Shown piece after piece: positions 1 to 5,910 of a stretch of 7,521 nucleotides of DNA. Numbering within the stretch: position 1 is the stretch's first letter; each line of letters opens with the position of its first letter. The stretch spans positions 1 to 7,521 of the forward strand of contig DAHUYY010000090.1 in NCBI GenBank assembly GCA_027306845.1, read 5' to 3'. Origin of the DNA: Vulcanimicrobiota bacterium (GTDB taxonomy: Bacteria; Vulcanimicrobiota; Vulcanimicrobiia; Vulcanimicrobiales; Vulcanimicrobiaceae). The position numbers and the translations under genes are program-made. The notes beneath the pieces were generated by a model, which ran no database searches, was not told the DNA's origin, and saw only the letters and a program-made list of their open reading frames with translations.

Positions 1-990
1 AACGACAGCGCCGCCGGCTACACCTATTCAACGCCAAGCGGCGCGCTCTCGCTGAGCGCCGAAGGCGTCATCGCCGACCACGCCGGCCTCCGCGACGTGA
101 CGACCGGATACGGCCTTTCGCGCATCAATCGCCATTCGGGCGAAACGACCGCTTTGGAGTTCGCACACGAACGAAACAGCGTGACGGGCGCCGCAAACGA
201 TTTCAATTTCGAAGAAGGTATTCGCAACGAACATTTCACCGCCGTCGGCTTCTACCGCGACACGAGCCCGGGGTACGCACCCGTCGATGGATACACGGCG
301 ACGAACGATGCGCGTGGGCTCGGCGCAGAACTCGGATACAAGGGCACCGGGTCGCTCCATAGTCCGATTCTCTCCTACAGCGCGAATCTCGGGCTCGATC
401 GTTATCTCGCCTACGACGGAAGTGTGCGCGAGGCCGACATTAACGGATTTTTTAACGTCCAGCTGAAAGATCTTATTTCGGTGCAAGGGTTTGCCGGGCC
501 GAGTGAACTGCAAGTCGCACCGGGCGAGATCGACTGGTTCAATCGTCGGAGCATTGCGATCGGCTACCGCGAGGGAACTCCGAACCCGGCGAGCGTGAGT
601 TATTCATGGGGGCCGTTTGCGGGTTTTTACGTCCAGCAATTACAGTCCTCATACGCACGTGCCCTCGGTGCGTATGCCATCTCTTTCGACTATGACGGTA
701 ACGAGGAACGCCCTTCGATCTACGCTCCAATCTCGAACAGTCAGTGGCTTCGTCGATTCGTTTTTTCGCGCTCGTTCGGCAAGAACGCGACGATCGGCCT
801 CGCCTTTCGAGCGATCAATGGAACCGGTGGATTCGCCGAACCGGGCAATAACGTTTCGGCGCTCTTCGAAGAACGATTCCGAAATCAAGATCTTCTCTAC
901 GTCGAATACGGAACGTCGGCGGCAACGCAAACGATCGATCGGTTGATCGTAAAGTTCGTCTTCCATGCCGGCGGGAGCACCGGAACCTAA
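1..990 (+). CDS. C-terminal part of a putative outer-membrane beta-barrel protein (5' truncated)
   Basis: The reading frame is open from base 1 and ends with TAA at 988-990, giving 329 residues of a longer protein whose start lies upstream. A GTG at 97 is in frame, but coding continues in front of it, so I do not take it as the start. I see no catalytic motif. Many short segments alternate polar and hydrophobic or aromatic residues (for example FFNVQLKDLISVQGF, VSYSWGPFAGFYVQQL, DLLYVEYGTSA, DRLIVKFVFHAG), separated by Gly/Asn/Asp/Pro-rich turns. This is the pattern of amphipathic transmembrane beta-strands. The last strand lies about 7 residues from the C-terminus, and the protein does not end in the terminal Phe typical of many proteobacterial barrels. 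It could be the barrel of a TonB-dependent receptor or of a DUF5916-like surface protein; I cannot tell which. It converges on the RidA gene with an 8-bp gap. Confidence 0.7.
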   Translation, partial: NDSAAGYTYSTPSGALSLSAEGVIADHAGLRDVTTGYGLSRINRHSGETTALEFAHERNSVTGAANDFNFEEGIRNEHFTAVGFYRDTSPGYAPVDGYTATNDARGLGAELGYKGTGSLHSPILSYSANLGLDRYLAYDGSVREADINGFFNVQLKDLISVQGFAGPSELQVAPGEIDWFNRRSIAIGYREGTPNPASVSYSWGPFAGFYVQQLQSSYARALGAYAISFDYDGNEERPSIYAPISNSQWLRRFVFSRSFGKNATIGLAFRAINGTGGFAEPGNNVSALFEERFRNQDLLYVEYGTSAATQTIDRLIVKFVFHAGGSTGT

Positions 991-998
991 GGAGCGTT

Positions 999-1397
999 TC
1001 AGGGCTCCGGAAGAACGGCGGTCGCCTCGATCTCCAGGCGTGCACCGGGCTCTAAGAGCCCGGCGACGACGATCAACGTCATCGCCGGATAGAAATTGCC
1101 GAATATTTCGCGATAGATTTCGCCGAGCGCGCGCGTATTCGTCCGGTACTCCTCCGCGTCGAGGACGTACCAGGTCATGCGGATGAGGTGCTCGGGTGCG
1201 CCGCCTGCCGTGCGAAGAATCGTCGCGACGTTTTGCAACGCTTGCGCGGCCTGTCCGAGAAAATTGTCGGAGGTCATTTGCCCGCGCTCGTTCCAACCGA
1301 CCTGGCCGGCGATCGCCAGCCAGCGTCCCGAGGCGAGCACGCCGTTTGAATAGCCGCGAGGAGGATCCCATCCCTCGGGGGCGATGCGCTCGCTCAC
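999..1397 (-). CDS. RidA/YjgF/YER057c/UK114 (Rid) family protein, non-canonical active site
   Basis: 132-residue protein, the usual Rid length, covering the whole fold: N-terminal strands with the AIAGQVGW segment (residues 29-36, equivalent to TSGQIP of E. coli RidA), central helix QAAQALQNVATIL, strand HLIRMTWYVLD, second helix, and the closing ARLEIEATAVLP strand (119-130). Canonical RidA hydrolyses reactive 2-aminoacrylate-type imines using the Arg of its FPAR motif, which holds the substrate carboxylate. Here the segment reads YPAM, with Met106 at that position, so classical imine deaminase activity is not expected. From memory, a PAMTL variant is typical of a distinct Rid subfamily often found near CoA or aromatic-acid metabolism genes. 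The start is GTG at 1397, overlapping the permease stop as GTGA. It is the last gene of the minus-strand block and is probably translationally coupled to the permease. A longer open frame extends upstream but is only out-of-frame permease sequence. Confidence 0.9.
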   Translation of the reverse strand: MSERIAPEGWDPPRGYSNGVLASGRWLAIAGQVGWNERGQMTSDNFLGQAAQALQNVATILRTAGGAPEHLIRMTWYVLDAEEYRTNTRALGEIYREIFGNFYPAMTLIVVAGLLEPGARLEIEATAVLPEP

Positions 1398-2866
1398 GCG
1401 GGCTCTCTTTCGGGCAGGCGCACGCGCAGAAGAAGCGTCGCGCCGAACGCAACGGCGAGGTTGATCAGCACTGCGTAGACGGCGATAAAGCCGACGAGGC
1501 CGAACGCCCCGATATGGATCGCGACGAGCGGAGAGAAGCCGTCGCTCACGGCAAACCATGTCGCTGCAATCATTCCAATAACCCATCCGGCGAGCAGTGC
1601 GCGCGCGGGCATCGACCGGGAGTGGAGCCCAAAAAATATCGTCGGAGCGGTTTGGAGAACCCACGCTCCCCCGAGAAGCTGAAAGTAGATGGCGAACTTG
1701 ACGTTCATGTAGAGGACGAGCAGAAGGGAGAGCGCGCAGAAAGCGAGCGTTAACCATTTCGTCGTAGCGGCATTCGAACTCGGTATCTTTCCGGAGATCG
1801 GTGCGACGACGTTGCGAACGAAAAGATTCGCGGCTCCGAGTGCCATAATCGAGGCAGGGACGAGCGCGCCGATAACGATCGTAGCGTCGGCGAGCCCGGC
1901 GAACCACGGTGGAAAGAAACGCGCGAAGAGAATCGGCACGATTTCGTTCGGCGGGGCGTGAATGCCGGCGGCGAGGGCGGCGAAGCCCAGAAGGGCGATG
2001 ATGCCGAGAAGGATCGAATAGAGCGGCAATAAGGCGGCGTTGCGGCGCACGACGTCGGCGCTCTTCGCCGAGAGCAGCGACGTAATGGCGTGCGGATAGA
2101 GAAAGAGCGAGAACGCCGAACCGAGAGCGAGCGTTGCGTAGGCAAACTGCATCTGCGGTGCAACGAGCAACGGTTGCCGATGGAGAGGCGTGCGCAGAGC
2201 CTTTCCGGCGGCGGCGAAGATCGAATGCCATCCGCCGAGTGCATGCGGGATGATCGCAATTGCGGCGATGATGGTAGCGTAGATCAAAATATCTTTAAAG
2301 ACCGCTATCGTTGCCGGTGCGCGCAGGCCGCCGAAATAGGTGTAGGCGGCGAGCAGCGCAAAAGCGACCGCGAGCGGCATCGCGCCGCCGCCGATTGCGA
2401 CGAAGCCGCCGAGTTGGGAGAGCACCGCTTTCATGCCCACGATCTGCAGGGCGATGTAGGGCAGCGCGGCGAGCACGCCGGTTGCGGCGATAGCGATCTC
2501 AAGCGTCCGGCTCCGATAGCGGCCGCGCACGAAATCACCGACGGTCATATAGCCGCGTTCGTGCGCGATGCTCCAAAACCGCGCGAGGAAGAGGAAGACG
2601 ATTGGGTAGGCGATCGTGGCGTAGGGGACGGCGAAAAAGCCGAGTGCGCCGACGCCGTAGACCAACGCCGGAAGTGCGACGAACGTATAGGCCGTATAGA
2701 GGTCGCCGCCGAGGAGAAACCACGAGAGCAGGGTCCCAAAGCGCCGCCCGCCGAGCGCCCATTCTTGAAGGTCGCGCAGGTCGGCGCTCTTCGTACGCGT
2801 TGCGGTGAAACCGAGCGCGCTCGCAGCGAGAACCAAGATCGCAAAAACCGTGACGGTTACGTTCAT
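1394..2866 (-). CDS. Sodium:solute symporter family permease, MctP-like (monocarboxylate type)
   Basis: 490-residue polytopic membrane protein of usual SSS length, with roughly 12-13 hydrophobic segments consistent with the LeuT fold. Recognisable SSS features, in order: an N-terminal helix (4-20); the DLQEWALGGRRFG loop (32-44) leading into LLSWFLLGGDLYTAY; the loop after TM2-3 containing RGYMTVGDFVRGRY (104-117); YTYFGGLRAPATIAVFKD (175-192); and GALVPASIMALGAANLFVRN (333-352). The last two resemble the rhizobial monocarboxylate permease MctP, which takes up lactate, pyruvate, acetate and related acids by ion symport. The substrate here is an inference. I chose ATG 2866 because it overlaps the DUF3311 stop as ATGA and directly precedes the first TM helix. 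Upstream in-frame starts would add an unrelated charged stretch. No Shine-Dalgarno is visible, so translation is probably coupled to DUF3311. Its stop overlaps the RidA start. Confidence 0.9.
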   Translation of the reverse strand: MNVTVTVFAILVLAASALGFTATRTKSADLRDLQEWALGGRRFGTLLSWFLLGGDLYTAYTFVALPALVYGVGALGFFAVPYATIAYPIVFLFLARFWSIAHERGYMTVGDFVRGRYRSRTLEIAIAATGVLAALPYIALQIVGMKAVLSQLGGFVAIGGGAMPLAVAFALLAAYTYFGGLRAPATIAVFKDILIYATIIAAIAIIPHALGGWHSIFAAAGKALRTPLHRQPLLVAPQMQFAYATLALGSAFSLFLYPHAITSLLSAKSADVVRRNAALLPLYSILLGIIALLGFAALAAGIHAPPNEIVPILFARFFPPWFAGLADATIVIGALVPASIMALGAANLFVRNVVAPISGKIPSSNAATTKWLTLAFCALSLLLVLYMNVKFAIYFQLLGGAWVLQTAPTIFFGLHSRSMPARALLAGWVIGMIAATWFAVSDGFSPLVAIHIGAFGLVGFIAVYAVLINLAVAFGATLLLRVRLPEREPA

Positions 2867-3054
2867 CGGCCGCGCACGCGCGTCGCCAGATAGACGACCC
2901 CAAGCAGCATCGCCGTCAAGAGTACCCAGGCAAGTTGGTACCAGTAGAAAAATGGAATACCCGCGAAGAGCGGATCGATCCGGTCGTAGATCGGAACGTC
3001 GAGCAACGCGATGAAGGGCAGTGCGAGCAGCAAGTACCATGCGCGGCGAGCCAT
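2863..3054 (-). CDS. DUF3311 family small membrane protein, presumed permease partner
   Basis: 63-residue protein with two hydrophobic helices (about 5-24 and 36-58), an Arg-rich start (MARR) and an Arg-rich tail (TRVRGR). Between and into the second helix it has the DRIDP...GIPFFYWYQLAWV signature that I recognise from DUF3311. Members are typically 60-90 residues and lie directly before an SSS permease, as here. They are thought to be an accessory subunit or stabiliser of that permease, though the role is not established. A GAAGG Shine-Dalgarno-like site lies at 3065-3069, 10 nt before the ATG. The gene starts 18 bp after the EamA stop, and its own TGA overlaps the permease ATG as ATGA, which suggests near-stoichiometric, coupled synthesis. 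It is short but has both context and family features, so I regard it as real. Confidence 0.88.
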   Translation of the reverse strand: MARRAWYLLLALPFIALLDVPIYDRIDPLFAGIPFFYWYQLAWVLLTAMLLGVVYLATRVRGR

Positions 3055-3072
3055 CAGGGCAGCGCCTTCGCG

Positions 3073-4008
3073 CTAATGTTCGATATCTCCGGCTCGCTGC
3101 GCCCAGACCTCGGCGACCGAAAGGTGGCCGAGTAAGGTGGCGATGGCGAGCCCGAGCAACGAGATCGCCGCGCCGACGAGTTGGTGCGGCGCAAAATGCG
3201 CGTGTAAGAGCGGTACCGAGAGTACTCCGGAAACGATGGGAACCAAAAAACTAAAGAGTGCGACGCGCGCCGCGCCGATTTTTGCGATGCCGGTGCTCCA
3301 GACCGGGTAGGTGAGCACGATGGGAAAGATAACGGCAAAGGCAAAGACCTCCCAGACGACGCTCGGCCAGAGCGTCGGCGGATCGGCGATAAGTGCGGGA
3401 ATTCCGGCGGGAAGGATCATCGCGGTACCGATGAGGAGTGTGGCGGCGAGCAGGGCGACCGGGTGATAGCGCGGCGCCAACTTGGCGCTAATAACGTTGA
3501 AACCGGCAAAGGTCATCGCAGCGAGCATCGTCAGTGCATCGCCGCTGCGAAAGGTTGCATGACCCGCGAAGGCTCCCTCAAAGACCGCGATGCCGAGCAT
3601 GGCGATTCCCGCGCCGATCCAGCGCGCGCTGCGAACGCGCTCCCAACGAAGAGCGACCAAATAGAGCATGGTAAAAATCGGCGTACTACTGCCGAGTAAC
3701 GAAGAGGCGAAGGCTGTGGTGTGGGCGAGCCCGATCACCCAAAAATACTGATAGATGCCGAACCCGCACGCCCCGCTCGCCAACAAGAGCAACCAGTCGC
3801 GACGTTCGAACGTGAGGCGCGCGCCGGAGATGCGAACCCATAAAAGTGCGAGCGGAGCCATCGTCGAGAAGCGGAGCGCCGTAAAGGCAAGCGCGTTGAC
3901 GTGCGAGACGGCAATTTTCACCAGAACGGTGTTGAGGCCCCAAACGAACACGACGTACAGCAGGCCGAGATAGGTCGGCAGGCGCTTTTCCACGATAGCG
4001 CGCATCAT
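3073..4008 (-). CDS. EamA/DMT-superfamily transporter (RhaT/YdcZ-like drug/metabolite transporter)
   Basis: 311-residue protein with about ten hydrophobic helices arranged as two EamA repeats (roughly 13-145 and 156-293), the standard size for 10-TMS DMT transporters. Typical marks are VFVWGLNTVLVK in the first helix of repeat one, ALRFSTMAPLALL after it, AFASSLLGSSTPIFTMLY closing the first half, and the repeat-two counterpart ARVALFSFLVPIVSGVLSV. These inner-membrane proteins export or import small metabolites such as amino acids and nucleosides. The substrate cannot be read from sequence. The gene opens with two consecutive ATGs (4008 and 4005); either could be used and the difference is one residue. 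No good Shine-Dalgarno is visible. Its start lies 8 bp from the divergent hydrolase start, so its promoter must sit inside the hydrolase coding sequence. The stop is 18 bp before DUF3311, so it probably heads the EamA-DUF3311-permease-RidA unit. Confidence 0.9.
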   Translation of the reverse strand: MMRAIVEKRLPTYLGLLYVVFVWGLNTVLVKIAVSHVNALAFTALRFSTMAPLALLWVRISGARLTFERRDWLLLLASGACGFGIYQYFWVIGLAHTTAFASSLLGSSTPIFTMLYLVALRWERVRSARWIGAGIAMLGIAVFEGAFAGHATFRSGDALTMLAAMTFAGFNVISAKLAPRYHPVALLAATLLIGTAMILPAGIPALIADPPTLWPSVVWEVFAFAVIFPIVLTYPVWSTGIAKIGAARVALFSFLVPIVSGVLSVPLLHAHFAPHQLVGAAISLLGLAIATLLGHLSVAEVWAQRAGDIEH

Positions 4009-4016
4009 TCGTCGCG

Positions 4017-4802
4017 ATGGAGCAGGTATCCGGCGAAACAGTCGAGCGCGACGGCACCGGCCTCTGGTTCGAACGACGCGGCAGAGGAGCGCGGCACGTG
4101 CTCTTCGCTCACGGATGGATCGGTTCTCGCCGCATGTGGGATGCAACGATTGCCAAGCTCGATCTCGCGCGCTATACCATCTATCGCTTCGACGCGCGCG
4201 GATGCGGCCGAAGCGATCGCCCGACCGACGGGCATACGCTCGAAGAATACGCAGCCGACTACGAAGCGATACTCGCGCGCATTGCCGCGCCGGTGACGAT
4301 CGTCGCCCATTCGATGGGCGGGCGCATCGCACAGTATCTCGCCGCGCGGGCGCACCCGTCGATCGAGCGAATGCTGCTGGTCGCTCCGGGCTCGGCTCGT
4401 GGAACGCGCGGCAGCGGGCGACACCGCGAACTCGCGCTCGAAGCATTCGGTTCGCGTAAACGCATAACCCGTTTTGTCGCCGCCGCCATGCGGCGCAGCG
4501 TCGACGACGCAACGCGCGATGTGTTGATCGACGATGCGTTAATTGCTTCGCGCGAGCATTGGTTCGGCTGGTACGATTCCGGACGCGCGCTCGATTTTCG
4601 CGACTCGCTCGCGGGCGTCGCCGTCCCCACGCTCGTCCTGGCCGGTGCGAGCGATCCGCTGGCGACCCTGCCGCGACTGCGCACCGATTGCGCCGATCTT
4701 ATCCCCGGAAGTATTTTCGTCGTGCTGCGCGATTGCGGACATAATATTCCGATCGAAGCACCGAGCGAACTCGCGGGCGCAATCGATCGTTTCGTGCCCT
4801 AA
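4017..4802 (+). CDS. Alpha/beta-fold hydrolase
   Basis: 261-residue single-domain alpha/beta hydrolase with all expected landmarks: oxyanion-hole HGW (32-34), the strand-4 region FDARGCGRSD (58-67), nucleophile elbow AHSMGG (97-102) with Ser99, catalytic acid Asp213 in LAGASDPL, and His242 in DCGHNIP. The catalytic triad is therefore intact. A helical cap of about 75 residues lies between the elbow and the acid strand. The family includes esterases, enol-lactone hydrolases (PcaD-like), haloperoxidase-like and C-C bond hydrolases, and I cannot assign a substrate. There is no signal peptide, so it is probably cytoplasmic. ATG 4017 is the only sensible start before the first strand; no strong Shine-Dalgarno is seen. 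It is divergent from EamA with 8 bp between start codons, and it converges on the unrecognised membrane-anchored gene with a 6-bp gap. Confidence 0.92.
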   Translation: MEQVSGETVERDGTGLWFERRGRGARHVLFAHGWIGSRRMWDATIAKLDLARYTIYRFDARGCGRSDRPTDGHTLEEYAADYEAILARIAAPVTIVAHSMGGRIAQYLAARAHPSIERMLLVAPGSARGTRGSGRHRELALEAFGSRKRITRFVAAAMRRSVDDATRDVLIDDALIASREHWFGWYDSGRALDFRDSLAGVAVPTLVLAGASDPLATLPRLRTDCADLIPGSIFVVLRDCGHNIPIEAPSELAGAIDRFVP

Positions 4803-4808
4803 CCGCCC

Positions 4809-5420
4809 CTACTGCGGCCACGGAGATGCTGCAGCCGACGGCACGCTCTCCGGCGTGCTCCACACGTTTCCGGAGATGCTGGCGCCGCTCCGTATATTTC
4901 GGTAGAGAACGTCGACGAGCGTTCCTGGAGCGAGTGCGCTAGGTGCGAGACCGCCGCTCTCGGCATCACCTTCGTAGGTAGCGTACGGCGGCCGAGCAAA
5001 GGTCCGCAAGAGCGCCGTGCGTGTTGCAATTGCCGCGAGCCTCCCGGCTCCGTCGGTCACCACGGTGCGCAGAGAGACGAGGATCCTCGCCTCGCCGATA
5101 AGCGCGTTGCTTTGCAGGATACTCTCGCTGCCGCCCGGGCGAAGCGTTACGCTTGTCGTCGAGCGGAGAGCGCACGGCGTCGCGCCGATTGCGGCGCAAC
5201 TCGCGATCGCCGAAATCGGCAAGAGCGGATCGCTTCCGCTTGCGATTCGCGATGCAATGCTCGCCTGCACGAGAACGGGCGCCGCGCCGAGTGCGTTGCG
5301 GGCCGCCGCGCGAGCTGCGTGGAGCGATTCCGAGCGTGCGAGCGTGAGGGCAAGGACGGCGAAACTCTCTGCGATCGCCAGAGCGATTGCGGCGAAGAAG
5401 AGCGCGCGAAGGAGCGTCAT
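4809..5420 (-). CDS. Hypothetical single-TM protein, putative minor-pilin or PilX-like partner of the adjacent prepilin
   Basis: 203-residue protein that I do not recognise. A hydrophobic N-terminal helix (about 3-28, containing Glu18) is followed by an Ala-rich amphipathic stretch (29-60), much like the long N-terminal alpha helix of pilins. Then comes a Ser/Thr/Gly-rich, probably extracytoplasmic, beta-type domain with two cysteines (75 and 83) that could form a disulfide. It ends in a Pro/Ser-rich tail. It lacks the G/F cleavage site and Glu at mature position 5 of class III prepilins, so processing by PilD is doubtful; PilX/GspK-like accessory proteins are a loose analogy only. Its ATG overlaps the prepilin stop as ATGA, which argues that the two proteins are made together. 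The TAG stop is 6 bp from the end of the convergent hydrolase gene. Confidence 0.7.
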   Translation of the reverse strand: MTLLRALFFAAIALAIAESFAVLALTLARSESLHAARAAARNALGAAPVLVQASIASRIASGSDPLLPISAIASCAAIGATPCALRSTTSVTLRPGGSESILQSNALIGEARILVSLRTVVTDGAGRLAAIATRTALLRTFARPPYATYEGDAESGGLAPSALAPGTLVDVLYRNIRSGASISGNVWSTPESVPSAAASPWPQ

Positions 5421-5851
5421 GGTGCGCCGAAGGGAGCTGCGACGAGCGATGGAGCGGTGAGGGTGCTTCCCGGGGGCGGCATGCGTCGTTCGACCACGAG
5501 CGTCGCATCGCGAACGAGCGTTCCGGCAGCGGTATCGGCACCGGCACGAACGCGGACGGAGAGCCCGCCGCCGGCGAGCGTTTGCAGAGAGAGCGCGAGA
5601 TTCGCGGAGAGCGGCGTGCCGACCGGCATCGGAATGCTCGTCGCGATGCTGTTGGGCGCAAGCATGGAGCCGTCGTATTTTACCGCATCGGCAGCGATGC
5701 GGACCTCCTCGCGTGCCGCAGCAGCGAGCGCGTCGGCGGTCGCGGTGTTTGAAAAACTCGTGCTTTCACGAACGACGCCCGCGCCGACCGTCGCGAGCAC
5801 CAGCGCGATGAGCCCCGCGGCGACGACCGTTTCTAATGCGGTAAAACCCAT
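5417..5851 (-). CDS. Prepilin-type (pseudopilin) protein with N-terminal methylation/cleavage motif
   Basis: 144 residues from ATG 5851. The N-terminus reads MG-FTALETVVAAGLIALVLATVGAG: a prepilin peptidase site G|F, Glu at position 5 of the mature chain and a roughly 20-residue hydrophobic helix. This is the class III signal of type IV pilins and type II secretion pseudopilins. The remainder is a short, Ala/Thr/Ser-rich domain with predicted strands (GLSVRVRAG, ATLVVERRMPP) and no cysteines. The size suits a minor pilin or GspI/J-like pseudopilin rather than a major pilin. From ATG the leader would be only two residues. An in-frame GTG at 5866 gives a seven-residue leader ending REMG, more typical of prepilins. 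A GGAGGTGA Shine-Dalgarno at 5862-5869 overlaps that GTG and lies 11 nt from the ATG, so the ribosome-binding evidence favours ATG. The gene overlaps the downstream gene as ATGA. Confidence 0.85.
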   Translation of the reverse strand: MGFTALETVVAAGLIALVLATVGAGVVRESTSFSNTATADALAAAAREEVRIAADAVKYDGSMLAPNSIATSIPMPVGTPLSANLALSLQTLAGGGLSVRVRAGADTAAGTLVRDATLVVERRMPPPGSTLTAPSLVAAPFGAP

Positions 5852-5861
5852 CTCGCGGCCG

Positions 5862-5869
5862 CTCACCTC
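5862..5869 (-). promoter_or_regulatory. Strong Shine-Dalgarno for the prepilin gene; overlaps an alternative GTG start
   Basis: On the minus strand the bases read GGAGGTGA, an eight-base match to the complement of the 16S rRNA 3' end. It lies 11 nt upstream of ATG 5851, slightly long but workable. The GTG inside it (5866-5864) is itself in frame with the prepilin. If GTG were the start, this site could not serve it, and only a weak GGGAA about 11 nt further upstream could. Confidence 0.6.
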
Positions 5870-5910
5870 CGAAGCGGTTCCCACGTCGCGACGCGATGCG
5901 ACCTCTCTCT

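Noticed and set aside
991..1008. GGAGC...GCTCC inverted repeat between barrel and RidA ends as a bidirectional terminator
   Set aside because: The stem is only 5 bp with an 8-nt loop, there is no T-run on either side, and half of it is RidA coding sequence.
649..1452. 267-codon minus-strand open frame spanning the barrel and RidA genes
   Set aside because: The product is an Arg/Ser-rich sequence without domain character, and it crosses two well-supported genes in another frame.
2090..2893. 267-codon plus-strand open frame opposite the permease
   Set aside because: It encodes a charged, Arg/Glu/Asp-rich, low-complexity sequence with no domain features. It mirrors the permease, which has clear SSS motifs, so it is a GC-rich shadow.
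4966..5661. 231-codon minus-strand open frame over the prepilin pair
   Set aside because: The product is Arg/Ser/Pro-rich low complexity. The two overlapping frames with pilin signal and ATGA coupling explain the region better.
5884..5893. Palindrome CGTCGCGACG between acyltransferase and prepilin genes as operator or terminator
   Set aside because: It is a 10-bp perfect palindrome, but short CG-rich palindromes are common at this composition, and it has neither a loop nor a T-run. No regulator is nearby.
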